Source of the DNA: Lachnospiraceae bacterium UBA7143
GTDB lineage: Bacteria; Bacillota; Clostridia; Lachnospirales; Lachnospiraceae
Direction: 5' to 3'
NCBI GenBank assembly: GCA_002491905.1
Contig: DKWV01000011.1
Span: 369,528 to 433,527 of the forward strand
Length of the DNA stretch: 64,000 bases
In this document: positions 52,459-61,473 of the stretch, piece by piece
How the letters are laid out: every line of letters begins with the position of its first letter
Position numbering within the stretch: the stretch's first letter is position 1
Made by a program: the position numbers and the translations under genes
The notes under the pieces: model-generated
The model's input: the letters and a program-made list of their open reading frames with translations, nothing else
What the model was told of the DNA's origin: nothing
Databases searched by the model: none

Positions 52459-52866
52459 ATGTGGAATGACAGTCGAATCAAAAAAGCAATCATCAAAAGC
52501 ATTTTAACCAGCATCTTTCTTATGCTCATTCTGTTTCTGGTGGACAACCGAAGCTATCTGTTTACCTATCTTCCCTACCAGTTTGCGTACGAACAGAAAG
52601 AAGCATACATACAGTATGGCCGCCTGCGCTACGAATATGTGTGGGTTTCCGTCATGGAACAGGACGAGGCAGTCGCTATGGACACCGTGAAACGCGGCTG
52701 CGGCGAGACTGCCGGCAGCATGATAACCGTGGGATATGCGTCGGACCGCAATCCGTCCGTAGTCAGAACATCCCTGATTGTGACAAACGGCCAGATCGTG
52801 AGTTTGATTATATTAATTCTGGGCAATCTGCTGTTTGTAAGGAAACTTCACAGAGCAAACAGATAA
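52459..52866 (+). CDS. Small membrane protein, unknown
   Basis: 135 aa with TM segments at about 11-28 (IIKSILTSIFLMLILFLVD) and 108-126 (IVSLIILILGNLLFV), and a soluble extracytoplasmic middle (about 35-105) with one Cys. CGGAGG is 9 nt before the ATG at 52459. No family is recognised. It ends 31 bp before the xylosidase gene and is likely co-transcribed with it. Confidence 0.6.
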   Translation: MWNDSRIKKAIIKSILTSIFLMLILFLVDNRSYLFTYLPYQFAYEQKEAYIQYGRLRYEYVWVSVMEQDEAVAMDTVKRGCGETAGSMITVGYASDRNPSVVRTSLIVTNGQIVSLIILILGNLLFVRKLHRANR

Positions 52867-52897
52867 TGTTTAGATTCAGCGACAAGGAGGATGTCCG

Positions 52898-54904
52898 ATG
52901 AAATACTATGTTAATGTGAATGCGGCGCAGGACGGAGACGGCAGTAAGGAGAATCCTTTTGGGCGGATTCAGGATGCCGCCAACAAAGCTGTGCCCGGGG
53001 ATGAGGTGGTTGTTGCGCCGGGAATTTACAGAGAGTCGGTAAATCCCATAAATGGCGGCACGGAAGACGCGCGGATCGTCTATCGCTCCGAAACGGCGCG
53101 TGGGGCTGTGATCACGGGAGCGGAACCGGTGAATAACTGGGAAGCCTGTGAGGGCACCGTTTGGAAAGCGAAAATTTCCAACGAAATATTCGGTGACTAT
53201 AACCCCTACACAACACTCGTCTACGGCGACTGGTTTGTGGCCAGCATGACGGCGCATACGGGAGATGTATACTTAAACGGCAAGTCCATGTATGAGGTGA
53301 CAGAGTATGAGAAGGTCCTGCACCCGGAAAAGAGCAAGACATCCTGGGATCCGGAATTTTCTGTCTATACATGGTATACCGTTCAGAATGAAGCGGAGAA
53401 CGAGACGATTCTGTATGCCAATTTTCAGGAAAAGAACCCCAACGAGGAAAATGTGGAAATCAGCGTGAGAAGAAACTGTTTCTACCCGGAAAAGGAAGGC
53501 GTGTGCTATATTACCCTGTCCGGTTTTACCGTGAGACAGGCAGCGACACAGTGGGCGCCGCCGACGGCTTATCAGGAGGGAATGATCGGGCCTCACTGGT
53601 CTAAAGGCTGGATCATCGAGGACTGTGAAGTCTGTGAGGCGAAATGCTCCGGCATTTCTCTGGGGAAATATCTGCAGCCGGAAAACGATAATAAGTGGTC
53701 GAAGTGGAAATATAAGGACGGCACGCAGACGGAACGCGACTGTATCTGCCAGGCCCAGCGGGAAGGATGGAGCAAAGAAACAATCGGCTCTCACATTGTC
53801 AGAAGATGTGACATCCACGACTGCGGCCAGACGGGAATCGTCGGGCATCTGGGCGGCGTATTTTCCGTCATAGAGGACAATAAGATCCACCATATCAATA
53901 ATAAGCAGAATTTATGCGGCGCTGAAATCGGCGGCATCAAGATGCATGCAGCCATCGACGTCTCTATCCGCCGCAATCAGATTTACCACTGTACCCGTGG
54001 TCTGTGGCTCGACTGGCAGGCACAGGGGACAAGAGTGACCGGGAATCTGTTCTTTGATAACTGCCTGCCGGAAGCATACAATCATACGGTGGGAAACGAA
54101 GTCGGCGAAGATATATTTATCGAGGTATCTCATGGACCGACGCTGCTCGACCACAATGTGCTCCTTTCAGACTGTGCATTGAAACTTGCCACACAGGGCG
54201 TTGCGGGGGTACACAACCTGATCGCCGGTTCTTTCACAGCAGTCGGCCGCGGCGTCCTAAACGGTGCGCTCACTAAATCCGCACCCCGCTACACGCCCTA
54301 CCATGTGCCCCACCGCACGGAGATCGCGGGATTTATGACCATCCTGCACGGAGATATGAGATTTTACAATAACATTTTCATTCAGAAGGATATCCGTCCG
54401 GCTTTGAAACAACTGACGGACACCATGAAGGATAGTGAATGGACGGACGGCAATCTGATCGTCGGCACGATTCCCTACGAAGAATACCCGACTCTGGAAG
54501 AATATCAGGCACAGTTTGAGGGGTATTGCGGGATGGGGTCCGCGCCCAGCGACAGATATTACAATCCGCTCCCGGTATGGGCGGAAGGAAACGTCTATTT
54601 TAACGGCGCGAAACCCATGTCGAAAGAAAAAGCGGTTGTGGATGGGATAAACAAGGTGACGGTTCGCGTGGAAGAAACAGCGGAAGGTTTTTCCCTGAAA
54701 ACAAACCTGTATGATTATATGCCAAAAACACAAAATAGAGTGATCACTACCGATGTGCTCGGCATGGCCTTTGAGCCGGAACAGAAGTTTGAAAATCCAG
54801 ACGGCTCTCCCATTGTATTTAACGAAGACTATTACGGAAAACCACATGGGAAAACGCCGCTTGCCGGCCCGTTTGCAGAATCATGGACTGAAAAAAAGCT
54901 GTAA
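52898..54904 (+). CDS. GH120 beta-xylosidase (right-handed beta-helix)
   Basis: 668 aa. It resembles the Thermoanaerobacterium GH120 beta-xylosidase closely along its length (FGDYNPYTT, GDVYLNG, WAPPTAYQEGMIGPHWSKGW, HLGGVFS, IKMHAAIDV, PLAGP). From memory, that enzyme uses Asp382 as nucleophile and Glu405 as acid/base; the matching residues here are Asp372 in LWLDWQAQG and Glu409 in IFIEVSHGP. No signal peptide, so it is cytosolic and should hydrolyse imported xylo-oligosaccharides. An extra ~14 residues (CLPEAYNHTVGNEVG) separate the two catalytic residues. AAGGAGG lies 7 nt upstream. No xylose transporter is adjacent. Confidence 0.88.
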   Translation: MKYYVNVNAAQDGDGSKENPFGRIQDAANKAVPGDEVVVAPGIYRESVNPINGGTEDARIVYRSETARGAVITGAEPVNNWEACEGTVWKAKISNEIFGDYNPYTTLVYGDWFVASMTAHTGDVYLNGKSMYEVTEYEKVLHPEKSKTSWDPEFSVYTWYTVQNEAENETILYANFQEKNPNEENVEISVRRNCFYPEKEGVCYITLSGFTVRQAATQWAPPTAYQEGMIGPHWSKGWIIEDCEVCEAKCSGISLGKYLQPENDNKWSKWKYKDGTQTERDCICQAQREGWSKETIGSHIVRRCDIHDCGQTGIVGHLGGVFSVIEDNKIHHINNKQNLCGAEIGGIKMHAAIDVSIRRNQIYHCTRGLWLDWQAQGTRVTGNLFFDNCLPEAYNHTVGNEVGEDIFIEVSHGPTLLDHNVLLSDCALKLATQGVAGVHNLIAGSFTAVGRGVLNGALTKSAPRYTPYHVPHRTEIAGFMTILHGDMRFYNNIFIQKDIRPALKQLTDTMKDSEWTDGNLIVGTIPYEEYPTLEEYQAQFEGYCGMGSAPSDRYYNPLPVWAEGNVYFNGAKPMSKEKAVVDGINKVTVRVEETAEGFSLKTNLYDYMPKTQNRVITTDVLGMAFEPEQKFENPDGSPIVFNEDYYGKPHGKTPLAGPFAESWTEKKL

Positions 54905-54922
54905 TTATGGCACGCTGACTGG

Positions 54923-54949
54923 CCGCCCATCTGTTTTGCAGATGGGCGG
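54923..54949 (+). terminator. Terminator after the xylosidase gene
   Basis: Perfect 11-bp stem CCGCCCATCTG/CAGATGGGCGG with a 5-nt TTTTG loop, followed by TATTCCTCTTTCATTTT. It sits between the stops of convergent genes. Confidence 0.75.
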
Positions 54950-54972
54950 TATTCCTCTTTCATTTTCATCTT

Positions 54973-56655
54973 CTACCCCTGCACCATCTCCCGCAGTTTC
55001 CCGATTTCGACCGGCCTTGAATAAAAGTATCCCTGAAACCAGGTAGCCTGATAGAGCCGCAGATAGTTCTGCAGTTCCTCCGTCTCCACGCCTTCCAGAC
55101 AGGTGCTCATGCCGCAGCTGTTGGCGAACTCCACGATTGACCTGACCATCGCCTGCTTCTTCCCGTCCTCCGTAATACCCCTGATAAAGCTCATATCCAG
55201 TTTAATTTCATCCATCGGCGCATACAGCACGATACCGGAGGACGCGCTCCCGGTTCCGTAATCGTCCATTGCCATACGGATGCCGTATCCCTGAAAGAAT
55301 TCCACCTCTCTCTTTATCACATCTAATGGCATATCCCTGCACCGCTCCGTCAGTTCCAGGCACAGATGGCTGGCCGGAAACCCTGTCTGCTCCAGAACCC
55401 GCAATACCTCCGCGCGAAAGCTCTCCCGCTCCATCTGCCTTGCGGACACATTGACGTTTAACACAAACTCCGGCAGAATCGCAAGCAGATCCACGGTCTC
55501 CCGCAGCGCCGTCCGCAGGACGTAATTCCCCAGTTCGTACATGGCGGGATCCGTTTCCATCCACTCGATAAACATACCGGGCGGCACGGTGCCATAAGGT
55601 TCCATGCGCCATCTGACCAGTGCTTCCGCTCCTATGATACGCCCTGTCCCGGAGACTACGATCGGCTGGTATTCCACGTAAAAACCAGCGCACCCTTCCC
55701 GCGCCGACTGGTGGATCACCTTCATCAGATCCAGATCTACATTCTTAGACGTGCGCACCTCATCATTAAAGATAATCAGCTTACCCTGATGCTCTGTCTC
55801 CGAATGCCCCAGCGCGTAAGCCGCCTTAGATGTAAGTGAATCCGCCTTTCCGTCATACTGCTCAATCAGAATCGCACCCGCACATATTTTCAAGGTAACC
55901 AGCCGTCCGTTTACCCGAACACCCTCCGCAAGCTTTTCCCGAAGGTTCTGCTCAAAGTCGAGCAGTTTTTCCCTGCCGCAGTCTTTTAAAATAAATCCGA
56001 ACTTTGGGCCGTCAAGACGGTACACGGCGCTGTTTTCATCCATCATATAAATCAACTGCAGCGCCGCTTCCTTCAAAATCTGGTTCGTAAAATCTGTGCC
56101 ATATATGATATTCAGATTCGTAAACCGCTCCAGCTTAATCATCAAGACCGCAAAGGACTTCTGTTTTTCAATTTCCGTCTCCACATCCGCATCAAATCTT
56201 GTATGGGAATATAAATCTGTCAGGGCGTCGATTCTCGGCAGAACATTTTCATTATGAAGCAGAACGAGCAGATATCCTTCCGCGCTTTCCTCCGTCTCCA
56301 CGATATCCGTATGTATGCTGTACATGTGATACTCTCCCGACATGTCTTTCATCCTGACACACAGTTCCCTGTCCAGATTGATGCCCCGCATTCTCTCAGG
56401 AATCCCCTCCTCATACTCCCAAAAGTCATCAGGATGAATCAGGCCGCGCATAATCTCGTAGTGATCCGGCACATAAGTGTCCACAATGCCAAAATACGCT
56501 CTTGCCGTCTCCGAAAACCATGCTCTGTTCTGCTGTAAATGCAGGACATAAATGTAAGTATCCTCCGCCAGCATGTTCACCTTGTTCATGACCAGGTTCA
56601 TATAGCTCTCATTGTCATGCCAGAATCCCTCTTCTCCCATGTCGTACCCCCACAT
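54973..56655 (-). CDS. EAL-domain c-di-GMP phosphodiesterase with PAS and degenerate GGDEF
   Basis: 560 aa from the ATG at 56655; an upstream TTG at 56697 or a GTG at 56676 (GTGA overlap with the preceding stop) are alternatives. An N-terminal PAS-like sensor (~25-135) precedes a GGDEF-fold domain whose active loop reads LDGPKF instead of GGDEF, so it is not expected to make c-di-GMP. The EAL domain (about 310-555) keeps EALVRW, VNVSARQM, LELTE and MAMDDYGTG and is probably active. No TM segment is present, so it is cytosolic. It is joined to the C39-like gene upstream, which may signal through it. Confidence 0.88.
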   Translation of the reverse strand: MWGYDMGEEGFWHDNESYMNLVMNKVNMLAEDTYIYVLHLQQNRAWFSETARAYFGIVDTYVPDHYEIMRGLIHPDDFWEYEEGIPERMRGINLDRELCVRMKDMSGEYHMYSIHTDIVETEESAEGYLLVLLHNENVLPRIDALTDLYSHTRFDADVETEIEKQKSFAVLMIKLERFTNLNIIYGTDFTNQILKEAALQLIYMMDENSAVYRLDGPKFGFILKDCGREKLLDFEQNLREKLAEGVRVNGRLVTLKICAGAILIEQYDGKADSLTSKAAYALGHSETEHQGKLIIFNDEVRTSKNVDLDLMKVIHQSAREGCAGFYVEYQPIVVSGTGRIIGAEALVRWRMEPYGTVPPGMFIEWMETDPAMYELGNYVLRTALRETVDLLAILPEFVLNVNVSARQMERESFRAEVLRVLEQTGFPASHLCLELTERCRDMPLDVIKREVEFFQGYGIRMAMDDYGTGSASSGIVLYAPMDEIKLDMSFIRGITEDGKKQAMVRSIVEFANSCGMSTCLEGVETEELQNYLRLYQATWFQGYFYSRPVEIGKLREMVQG

Positions 56656-56672
56656 CCTTCTTGTCGCTCCAT

Positions 56673-57419
56673 TCACCCGGATATGCCGATCAGGCAAATC
56701 AGCTTGGGCTCATACCCGGAAATGTGTCTGACTGCTTCAACAAGCGTCGCATAAGGCACGCTTGCGCAGTATACCCCGTTCTCATCCCGCCTATATGCAT
56801 TATGCAGGACAAATCCATAGTTACGGTCTCTTGTGATACACACCGTATGTATCTGTTTCGTAATATCCTTTCTGTCATTATATACCGTGGCAGTCATAAC
56901 ACGGCTTTCCCGCTCTATCCGTTTCATGGAATCATTCTCCCCATGAGAAACCAGAACCGACAAGCCGCATTTCCTGAAATATTTTATCAGCGCCCGGGGC
57001 GCCGTCCCGAACTCTCCCCACAGCGCCGCTCCGTCCGCTTCAAATTCCCAGATCAGATCCGCCATTTCCATCAGTGTTCCCGGTCCCCTCAACGCTCTCC
57101 ACACATTGAACACCGCGATAATTTCACAGCCGGAATAACTTATGCAGTGATGCTTTCCCACCCCGAACCATACCTTTCCCCACTGCGCCTGGTTTTCAAT
57201 GTAAGCAAACGACGCACATGCTTCCCTCTGCATATTCTCCAGACAGGCCCGATTGTGAATATAATTTTTTTCTCTGACAAACCGCGGTATTTTGATCCAC
57301 GTTAAAATTTGATAAAAACCAGCAACTTTCTTATTACTGATATGCTCCGGAATAAAAGATGCCAGACGGTTTTTCAAAAGCGCCTCCTCCGTGTCCATTC
57401 CCCCAGCTATATGTATCAT
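56673..57419 (-). CDS. Putative C39-like (papain-fold) peptidase
   Basis: 248 aa from the ATG at 57419 (AAGGG about 10 nt upstream). HHCISYSGCEIIAVFNVWRAL (about residues 110-130) resembles the catalytic Cys region of C39-type peptidases (S/Y-G-C-E-x-x-x), and GFVLHNAYRR may supply the His. No obvious signal peptide, so it may act in the cytosol or be a non-peptidase homologue. It overlaps or abuts the EAL gene, suggesting a joint role. The confidence in the fold is moderate. Confidence 0.6.
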   Translation of the reverse strand: MIHIAGGMDTEEALLKNRLASFIPEHISNKKVAGFYQILTWIKIPRFVREKNYIHNRACLENMQREACASFAYIENQAQWGKVWFGVGKHHCISYSGCEIIAVFNVWRALRGPGTLMEMADLIWEFEADGAALWGEFGTAPRALIKYFRKCGLSVLVSHGENDSMKRIERESRVMTATVYNDRKDITKQIHTVCITRDRNYGFVLHNAYRRDENGVYCASVPYATLVEAVRHISGYEPKLICLIGISG

Positions 57420-57500
57420 ATCACACTTGCCCTTCCAGAGCAAAAAGATGTGCAGCGAGAGCCCCAAAATTTTTCAGAAGATACCGCAAGGAGTTCTTTG

Positions 57501-57509
57501 TGCTATAAT
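57501..57509 (+). promoter_or_regulatory. Extended -10 promoter for the second MATE gene
   Basis: TGC-TATAAT (57501-57509) with a perfect -10 and TGn extension, 27 nt before the ATG at 57536; no -35 box is evident. Confidence 0.6.
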
Positions 57510-57535
57510 AAAAACAAAAAAGGAATGGAGCAAAA

Positions 57536-58897
57536 ATGAACACTGAAAAAAACACTACAAAAACCACTCTGCTGACCGAGGGCTGCATCTGGAAGCAGCT
57601 CATCGCCTTTGCGTTCCCGCTTTTTTTAGGCAACCTTTTTCAGCAGTTATATAACACCGCCGATTCTCTCATTGTCGGGAATTTCTTGGGCAGCAATGCG
57701 CTTGCCGCCGTCAGTTCCTCCGGCAACCTGATTTTTCTTATGGTCGGTTTTTTTCAGGGAATTTCCGTGGGCGCAGGCGTAGTCATCGCCAGATATTACG
57801 GCGCCAAACAGATCAAAGAGGTGCAGAAAGCTGTTCACACGACAGTTGCTTTCGGACTTGCATCGGGCGTCTTTTTGACCATTGTGGGCACAATCCTGAC
57901 GTCCCGCATCCTCATATGGATGGGAACACCCTCTGATGTGCTACCAGAATCCACGGTCTATTTCCGCATCTATTTTTTAGGCTCCCTGTCCTTTGTCATG
58001 TACAATGTATTCGTGGGCATTCTGCAGTCCGTCGGGGACAGCCGCCACCCACTGATCTATCTGATCGTGTCCTCTGTCATCAATATTGTACTGGACTTGC
58101 TGTTTATCGCCGTATTCGGTTTCGGCGTCGGCGCGGCCGCTCTGGCTACTATCCTTTCCCAGTTTTTCAGCGCCTTTTTATGCCTCTGGCGGCTGACCCG
58201 CAAAAGCCCGAAAGACTACCGCGTATCCATAAGACACATCCGTTTCGATCTTCCCCTGCTCCGTGAGGTAATCGCCAACGGTCTGCCCGCAGGATTTCAA
58301 AATTCCATCATCGCTTTCGCCAACGTGGTGGTACAGTCCAACATTAATAAATTCGGCAAGATGGCGGTGGCTGGCAGCGGCGCATACGCTAAGATCGAGG
58401 GCTTCGGCTTCCTGCCTATCACCTGTTTCGCAATGGCGCTGACCACCTTCATCAGCCAGAATCTTGGCGCAAAACAGTACGAGCGCGCCAAAAAAGGAGC
58501 GCGCTTCGGTATCCTCTGCTCCGTGATTACCGCGGAGCTGGTGGGTGTCTTTATTTATTTTACCATACCGATCCTGATTGCCGCTTTCAACCGCACGCCG
58601 GAAGTGATCGCCTACGGGACGACTCACGCCAGAACGGTCACTCTCTTCTACTTCCTGCTCTCTTTCTCCCACTGTATTGCGGGTATTTTAAGGGGCGCGG
58701 GGAAAGCCGCCGTGCCGATGTTCACCATGCTCTGTTTCTGGTGTATCGTCCGGGTGAGCTATATCACCGTCATCCTGCATTTCATCCCGGTAATTAATGT
58801 GATTTTCTGGGCATATCCGTTAACATGGAGTCTGAGCTCCATCGTTTTCCTGCTCTATTTCCTGAAAGCGGACTGGGTGCATGGATTTGAAAAGTAA
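57536..58897 (+). CDS. MATE family exporter (second copy)
   Basis: 453 aa with twelve TM segments. The N-terminus (GCIWKQLIAFAFPLFLGNLFQQLYNTADSLIVGNFLGSNAL) is the standard MATE start; the sequence is clearly related to but distinct from the copy at 23.2-24.6 kb. GGAG lies 5 nt before the ATG, and a good extended -10 promoter precedes it. Monocistronic. Substrate unknown. Confidence 0.94.
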   Translation: MNTEKNTTKTTLLTEGCIWKQLIAFAFPLFLGNLFQQLYNTADSLIVGNFLGSNALAAVSSSGNLIFLMVGFFQGISVGAGVVIARYYGAKQIKEVQKAVHTTVAFGLASGVFLTIVGTILTSRILIWMGTPSDVLPESTVYFRIYFLGSLSFVMYNVFVGILQSVGDSRHPLIYLIVSSVINIVLDLLFIAVFGFGVGAAALATILSQFFSAFLCLWRLTRKSPKDYRVSIRHIRFDLPLLREVIANGLPAGFQNSIIAFANVVVQSNINKFGKMAVAGSGAYAKIEGFGFLPITCFAMALTTFISQNLGAKQYERAKKGARFGILCSVITAELVGVFIYFTIPILIAAFNRTPEVIAYGTTHARTVTLFYFLLSFSHCIAGILRGAGKAAVPMFTMLCFWCIVRVSYITVILHFIPVINVIFWAYPLTWSLSSIVFLLYFLKADWVHGFEK

Positions 58898-58931
58898 TTC
58901 ACACCGCTGCACTGATACGCACCATAATATG

Positions 58932-60770
58932 CTATTCCCTTCTCCCCGCCAGCATCTTCATCGGTTCTTCTCTCAGATTGGCGTAAATTCCCACGGCTGA
59001 AATCATTGTTCCCACTGCCACAATCACGAGAGCACATTCAGCCGACGCCTTCAACGGGTCCACCCGCTCATAGGACGCTTCGTCCATGTCCCCCGCATCC
59101 GTCCCCGCGCTGTTTCCGAAGGTTTTATCATAATAGGTTTTCCTCTCAAGCTTTCCCGCAATCTCTCCCGACAGGTAACTGCCCGCCACACTGCCACATA
59201 CACTCCCCACCAGAATCAGCAGGAAAATACCCGAAAACAGGGATACAAAACTATGTCTTTTTCGAAACCCCAGACACCGTTCTACCGCCGTACGTTCCTT
59301 CTGCTTTAGGATAAACAGCCATGAAAAATAGGCAAGCACCATCAGCACCATGGTCACGCCCATGACGATCAGCAGCCTCGCAATATACTTCATATTATTT
59401 ATATTTGCCTCTAATTCCGAATATCCCCTGTCATAGAAAGTAATCTCTACATTGGGAATCTGCAGCTTATTCCACTTCTCCATATACTCGTCAATGGTGC
59501 CGTTCTCAATACGGAAGGAAGTATTGCTTCCTGCCATGGGACCGCTTTCAAGAATGTTGTCCGCATCGCTGTGCTTCACGGAACGGCTGGGAATAATGAT
59601 CTCATTGTAGCCCAGCCCATATTCATCCCGCAGCCCGGACTGTCCGCCATACATCCCAACAATTTTATAATTGCCCTCCTCAAATATGGGATAGATCTCC
59701 CCTTTGACATTGACCAGCGTAAATGCCGCCGCCGTATTGGTTGCAAACGAGCGGCCCGCCGTCCGCCTGTAGTTTGCATACTGCAGCGCAAGGGGAAGCT
59801 CATCCCCGATTGCAAGCCCTTCCCGCTTGGCGAATACCTCTGACACAAGGCAGACCCGGTCTCCTCTGGCGTACTCTTCCTCTGTAAACTCCCTGCCCCG
59901 GCTGATATAGGCATTGCCGTTATAGAAAGCCATCATCAGATAAATGTCGCTTGTACCTGTCACCGGGAACGTATGCCGCAGGTTATCCCATGTAGAGATA
60001 ATGTTTAACCAGCGTCTGCCTATGGGCGAATCATAAAACCCCGCCGTCACCTCATCGCAGAAATGCTCGTCGTCCACCTCGTCCGGCATTCTGTTTCCCT
60101 CCATATCGACCTGTGTGGAACCCAGCACCGGAAAGGGAATATACTCCGTCGGATTATCCCCCTCAAACTCTTTCTGATCCTCATGTCCCGGACTATAAGC
60201 AAGGGACATCACATAAGTCTTGTCCGCATACAGTTTCTCCGGCTTCGGATTATAATGGTCGCAGAAACTGATGACATGCCCTTCCCTGATTCCACCCTGT
60301 CCGATCAGGACACGGGTTACCCTGAATGCAATCGGATGGTCAGGCACCGCATCCTCCACTGGCGATCCCTCCACAATCTCGCTGAGGCTCATGCCCATAT
60401 CGTACATCTCATACTCTGGCATATAGGAGCCGTAAAAGCATCTCCGCTCCGGTCCCGACAGATAATCCGCGCCCTCAAAATCCAGCACGGACAACGGCAC
60501 ATAGGAGTTATAAACAGAATCATTGAAAATATGATAGTCCTTATCCTCCGCATCCCATACTGTCCGTTCCTTTACCTGATCCGCCTTCTGCTCTACCGTA
60601 CCAATCGTCATAAAGGAATCCTCATAAGCTTCCATCTTAGCCTGATTTGTAATCAGGAATCCCCTGCCAAGGCTGCACAACCCGGATGCTAACGCAAGCA
60701 GCAGCAAAAAAAGGGCAGTCCTTCCCTTCATGCGAAAAAGCTGGCGCATACTATTCCTGAAAAGCAGCAT
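58932..60770 (-). CDS. ABC transporter permease, FtsX/MacB type
   Basis: 612 aa from the ATG at 60770 (GGAG 6 nt upstream). One TM at the N-terminus (about 18-40), a large extracytoplasmic region (~40-460), then three TM segments (about 470-500, 515-550, 585-605): the MacB-like topology. The extracytoplasmic part is not recognised. Its start is 14 bp from the ATPase stop (60785), so it is in the same operon. Likely an exporter of peptides or antimicrobials; the substrate is unknown. Confidence 0.9.
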   Translation of the reverse strand: MLLFRNSMRQLFRMKGRTALFLLLLALASGLCSLGRGFLITNQAKMEAYEDSFMTIGTVEQKADQVKERTVWDAEDKDYHIFNDSVYNSYVPLSVLDFEGADYLSGPERRCFYGSYMPEYEMYDMGMSLSEIVEGSPVEDAVPDHPIAFRVTRVLIGQGGIREGHVISFCDHYNPKPEKLYADKTYVMSLAYSPGHEDQKEFEGDNPTEYIPFPVLGSTQVDMEGNRMPDEVDDEHFCDEVTAGFYDSPIGRRWLNIISTWDNLRHTFPVTGTSDIYLMMAFYNGNAYISRGREFTEEEYARGDRVCLVSEVFAKREGLAIGDELPLALQYANYRRTAGRSFATNTAAAFTLVNVKGEIYPIFEEGNYKIVGMYGGQSGLRDEYGLGYNEIIIPSRSVKHSDADNILESGPMAGSNTSFRIENGTIDEYMEKWNKLQIPNVEITFYDRGYSELEANINNMKYIARLLIVMGVTMVLMVLAYFSWLFILKQKERTAVERCLGFRKRHSFVSLFSGIFLLILVGSVCGSVAGSYLSGEIAGKLERKTYYDKTFGNSAGTDAGDMDEASYERVDPLKASAECALVIVAVGTMISAVGIYANLREEPMKMLAGRRE

Positions 60771-60784
60771 ACTGATCTCCTTCC

Positions 60785-61456
60785 TCAACGAATCTGTTCC
60801 ATGCTTCCGTCCTTCATTCGGAAAACATGGTCTGTCTCATCCGCCACCCTCTGGTTATGAGTGATGACGATCACTGCATAGCCGTCTTCATGGGCAAGCT
60901 CCTTTAAAAGCGCCACCACATTCTTCTCATTTCCCGAATCCAGATTACCTGTCGGCTCGTCCGCAAGGATGATCTCCCCGCCCGACGCCACCGCCCGGGC
61001 TATCGCCACCCGCTGCTGCTCCCCGCCGCTCATCATCTTCGGAAACTGTCTGAATATCCTGGATTCCAGTCCCACTCTCTGCAATAACATCTGTGCCTGC
61101 CTGGCCGCCTCTTTTTTCCGCATCTTCTTAAATTCAAGTGGCAGCATCACATTCTCCTGCGCCGTCAACAGGGGAAACAGGTGGAACGCCTGATATACCA
61201 CCGCCGCACGATTCAACCGATAAGCGTCCCTGTCCATAGCGCTTAAGGGTTCCCCATCCACATAAATTGTTCCCTCGCAGGGAAGATCCAGCCCTGCCAG
61301 AAGGGAAAGGAATGTACTCTTACCGCTCCCCGATTCTCCCACAATGGCATAAAACTTCCCCTTTTCAAAAACACAGCTTACATCCTTCACCGCCTCCACT
61401 TTCTGATATTTGCTCTGATAACTGTAAGACACATGTTCCGCACGTAATAACTCCAT
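60785..61456 (-). CDS. ABC transporter ATP-binding protein, MacB/LolD type
   Basis: 223 aa: Walker A GESGSGKST (about 36-44), signature MSGGEQQRVAIARA, Walker B IILADEPTGNLDS, and the MacB-class D-loop. It is the energy unit for the two FtsX-type permeases on either side. It starts 17 bp after the HTH-permease stop. Confidence 0.95.
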   Translation of the reverse strand: MELLRAEHVSYSYQSKYQKVEAVKDVSCVFEKGKFYAIVGESGSGKSTFLSLLAGLDLPCEGTIYVDGEPLSAMDRDAYRLNRAAVVYQAFHLFPLLTAQENVMLPLEFKKMRKKEAARQAQMLLQRVGLESRIFRQFPKMMSGGEQQRVAIARAVASGGEIILADEPTGNLDSGNEKNVVALLKELAHEDGYAVIVITHNQRVADETDHVFRMKDGSMEQIR

Positions 61457-61473
61457 TTTCCCGCCTCCTCACG

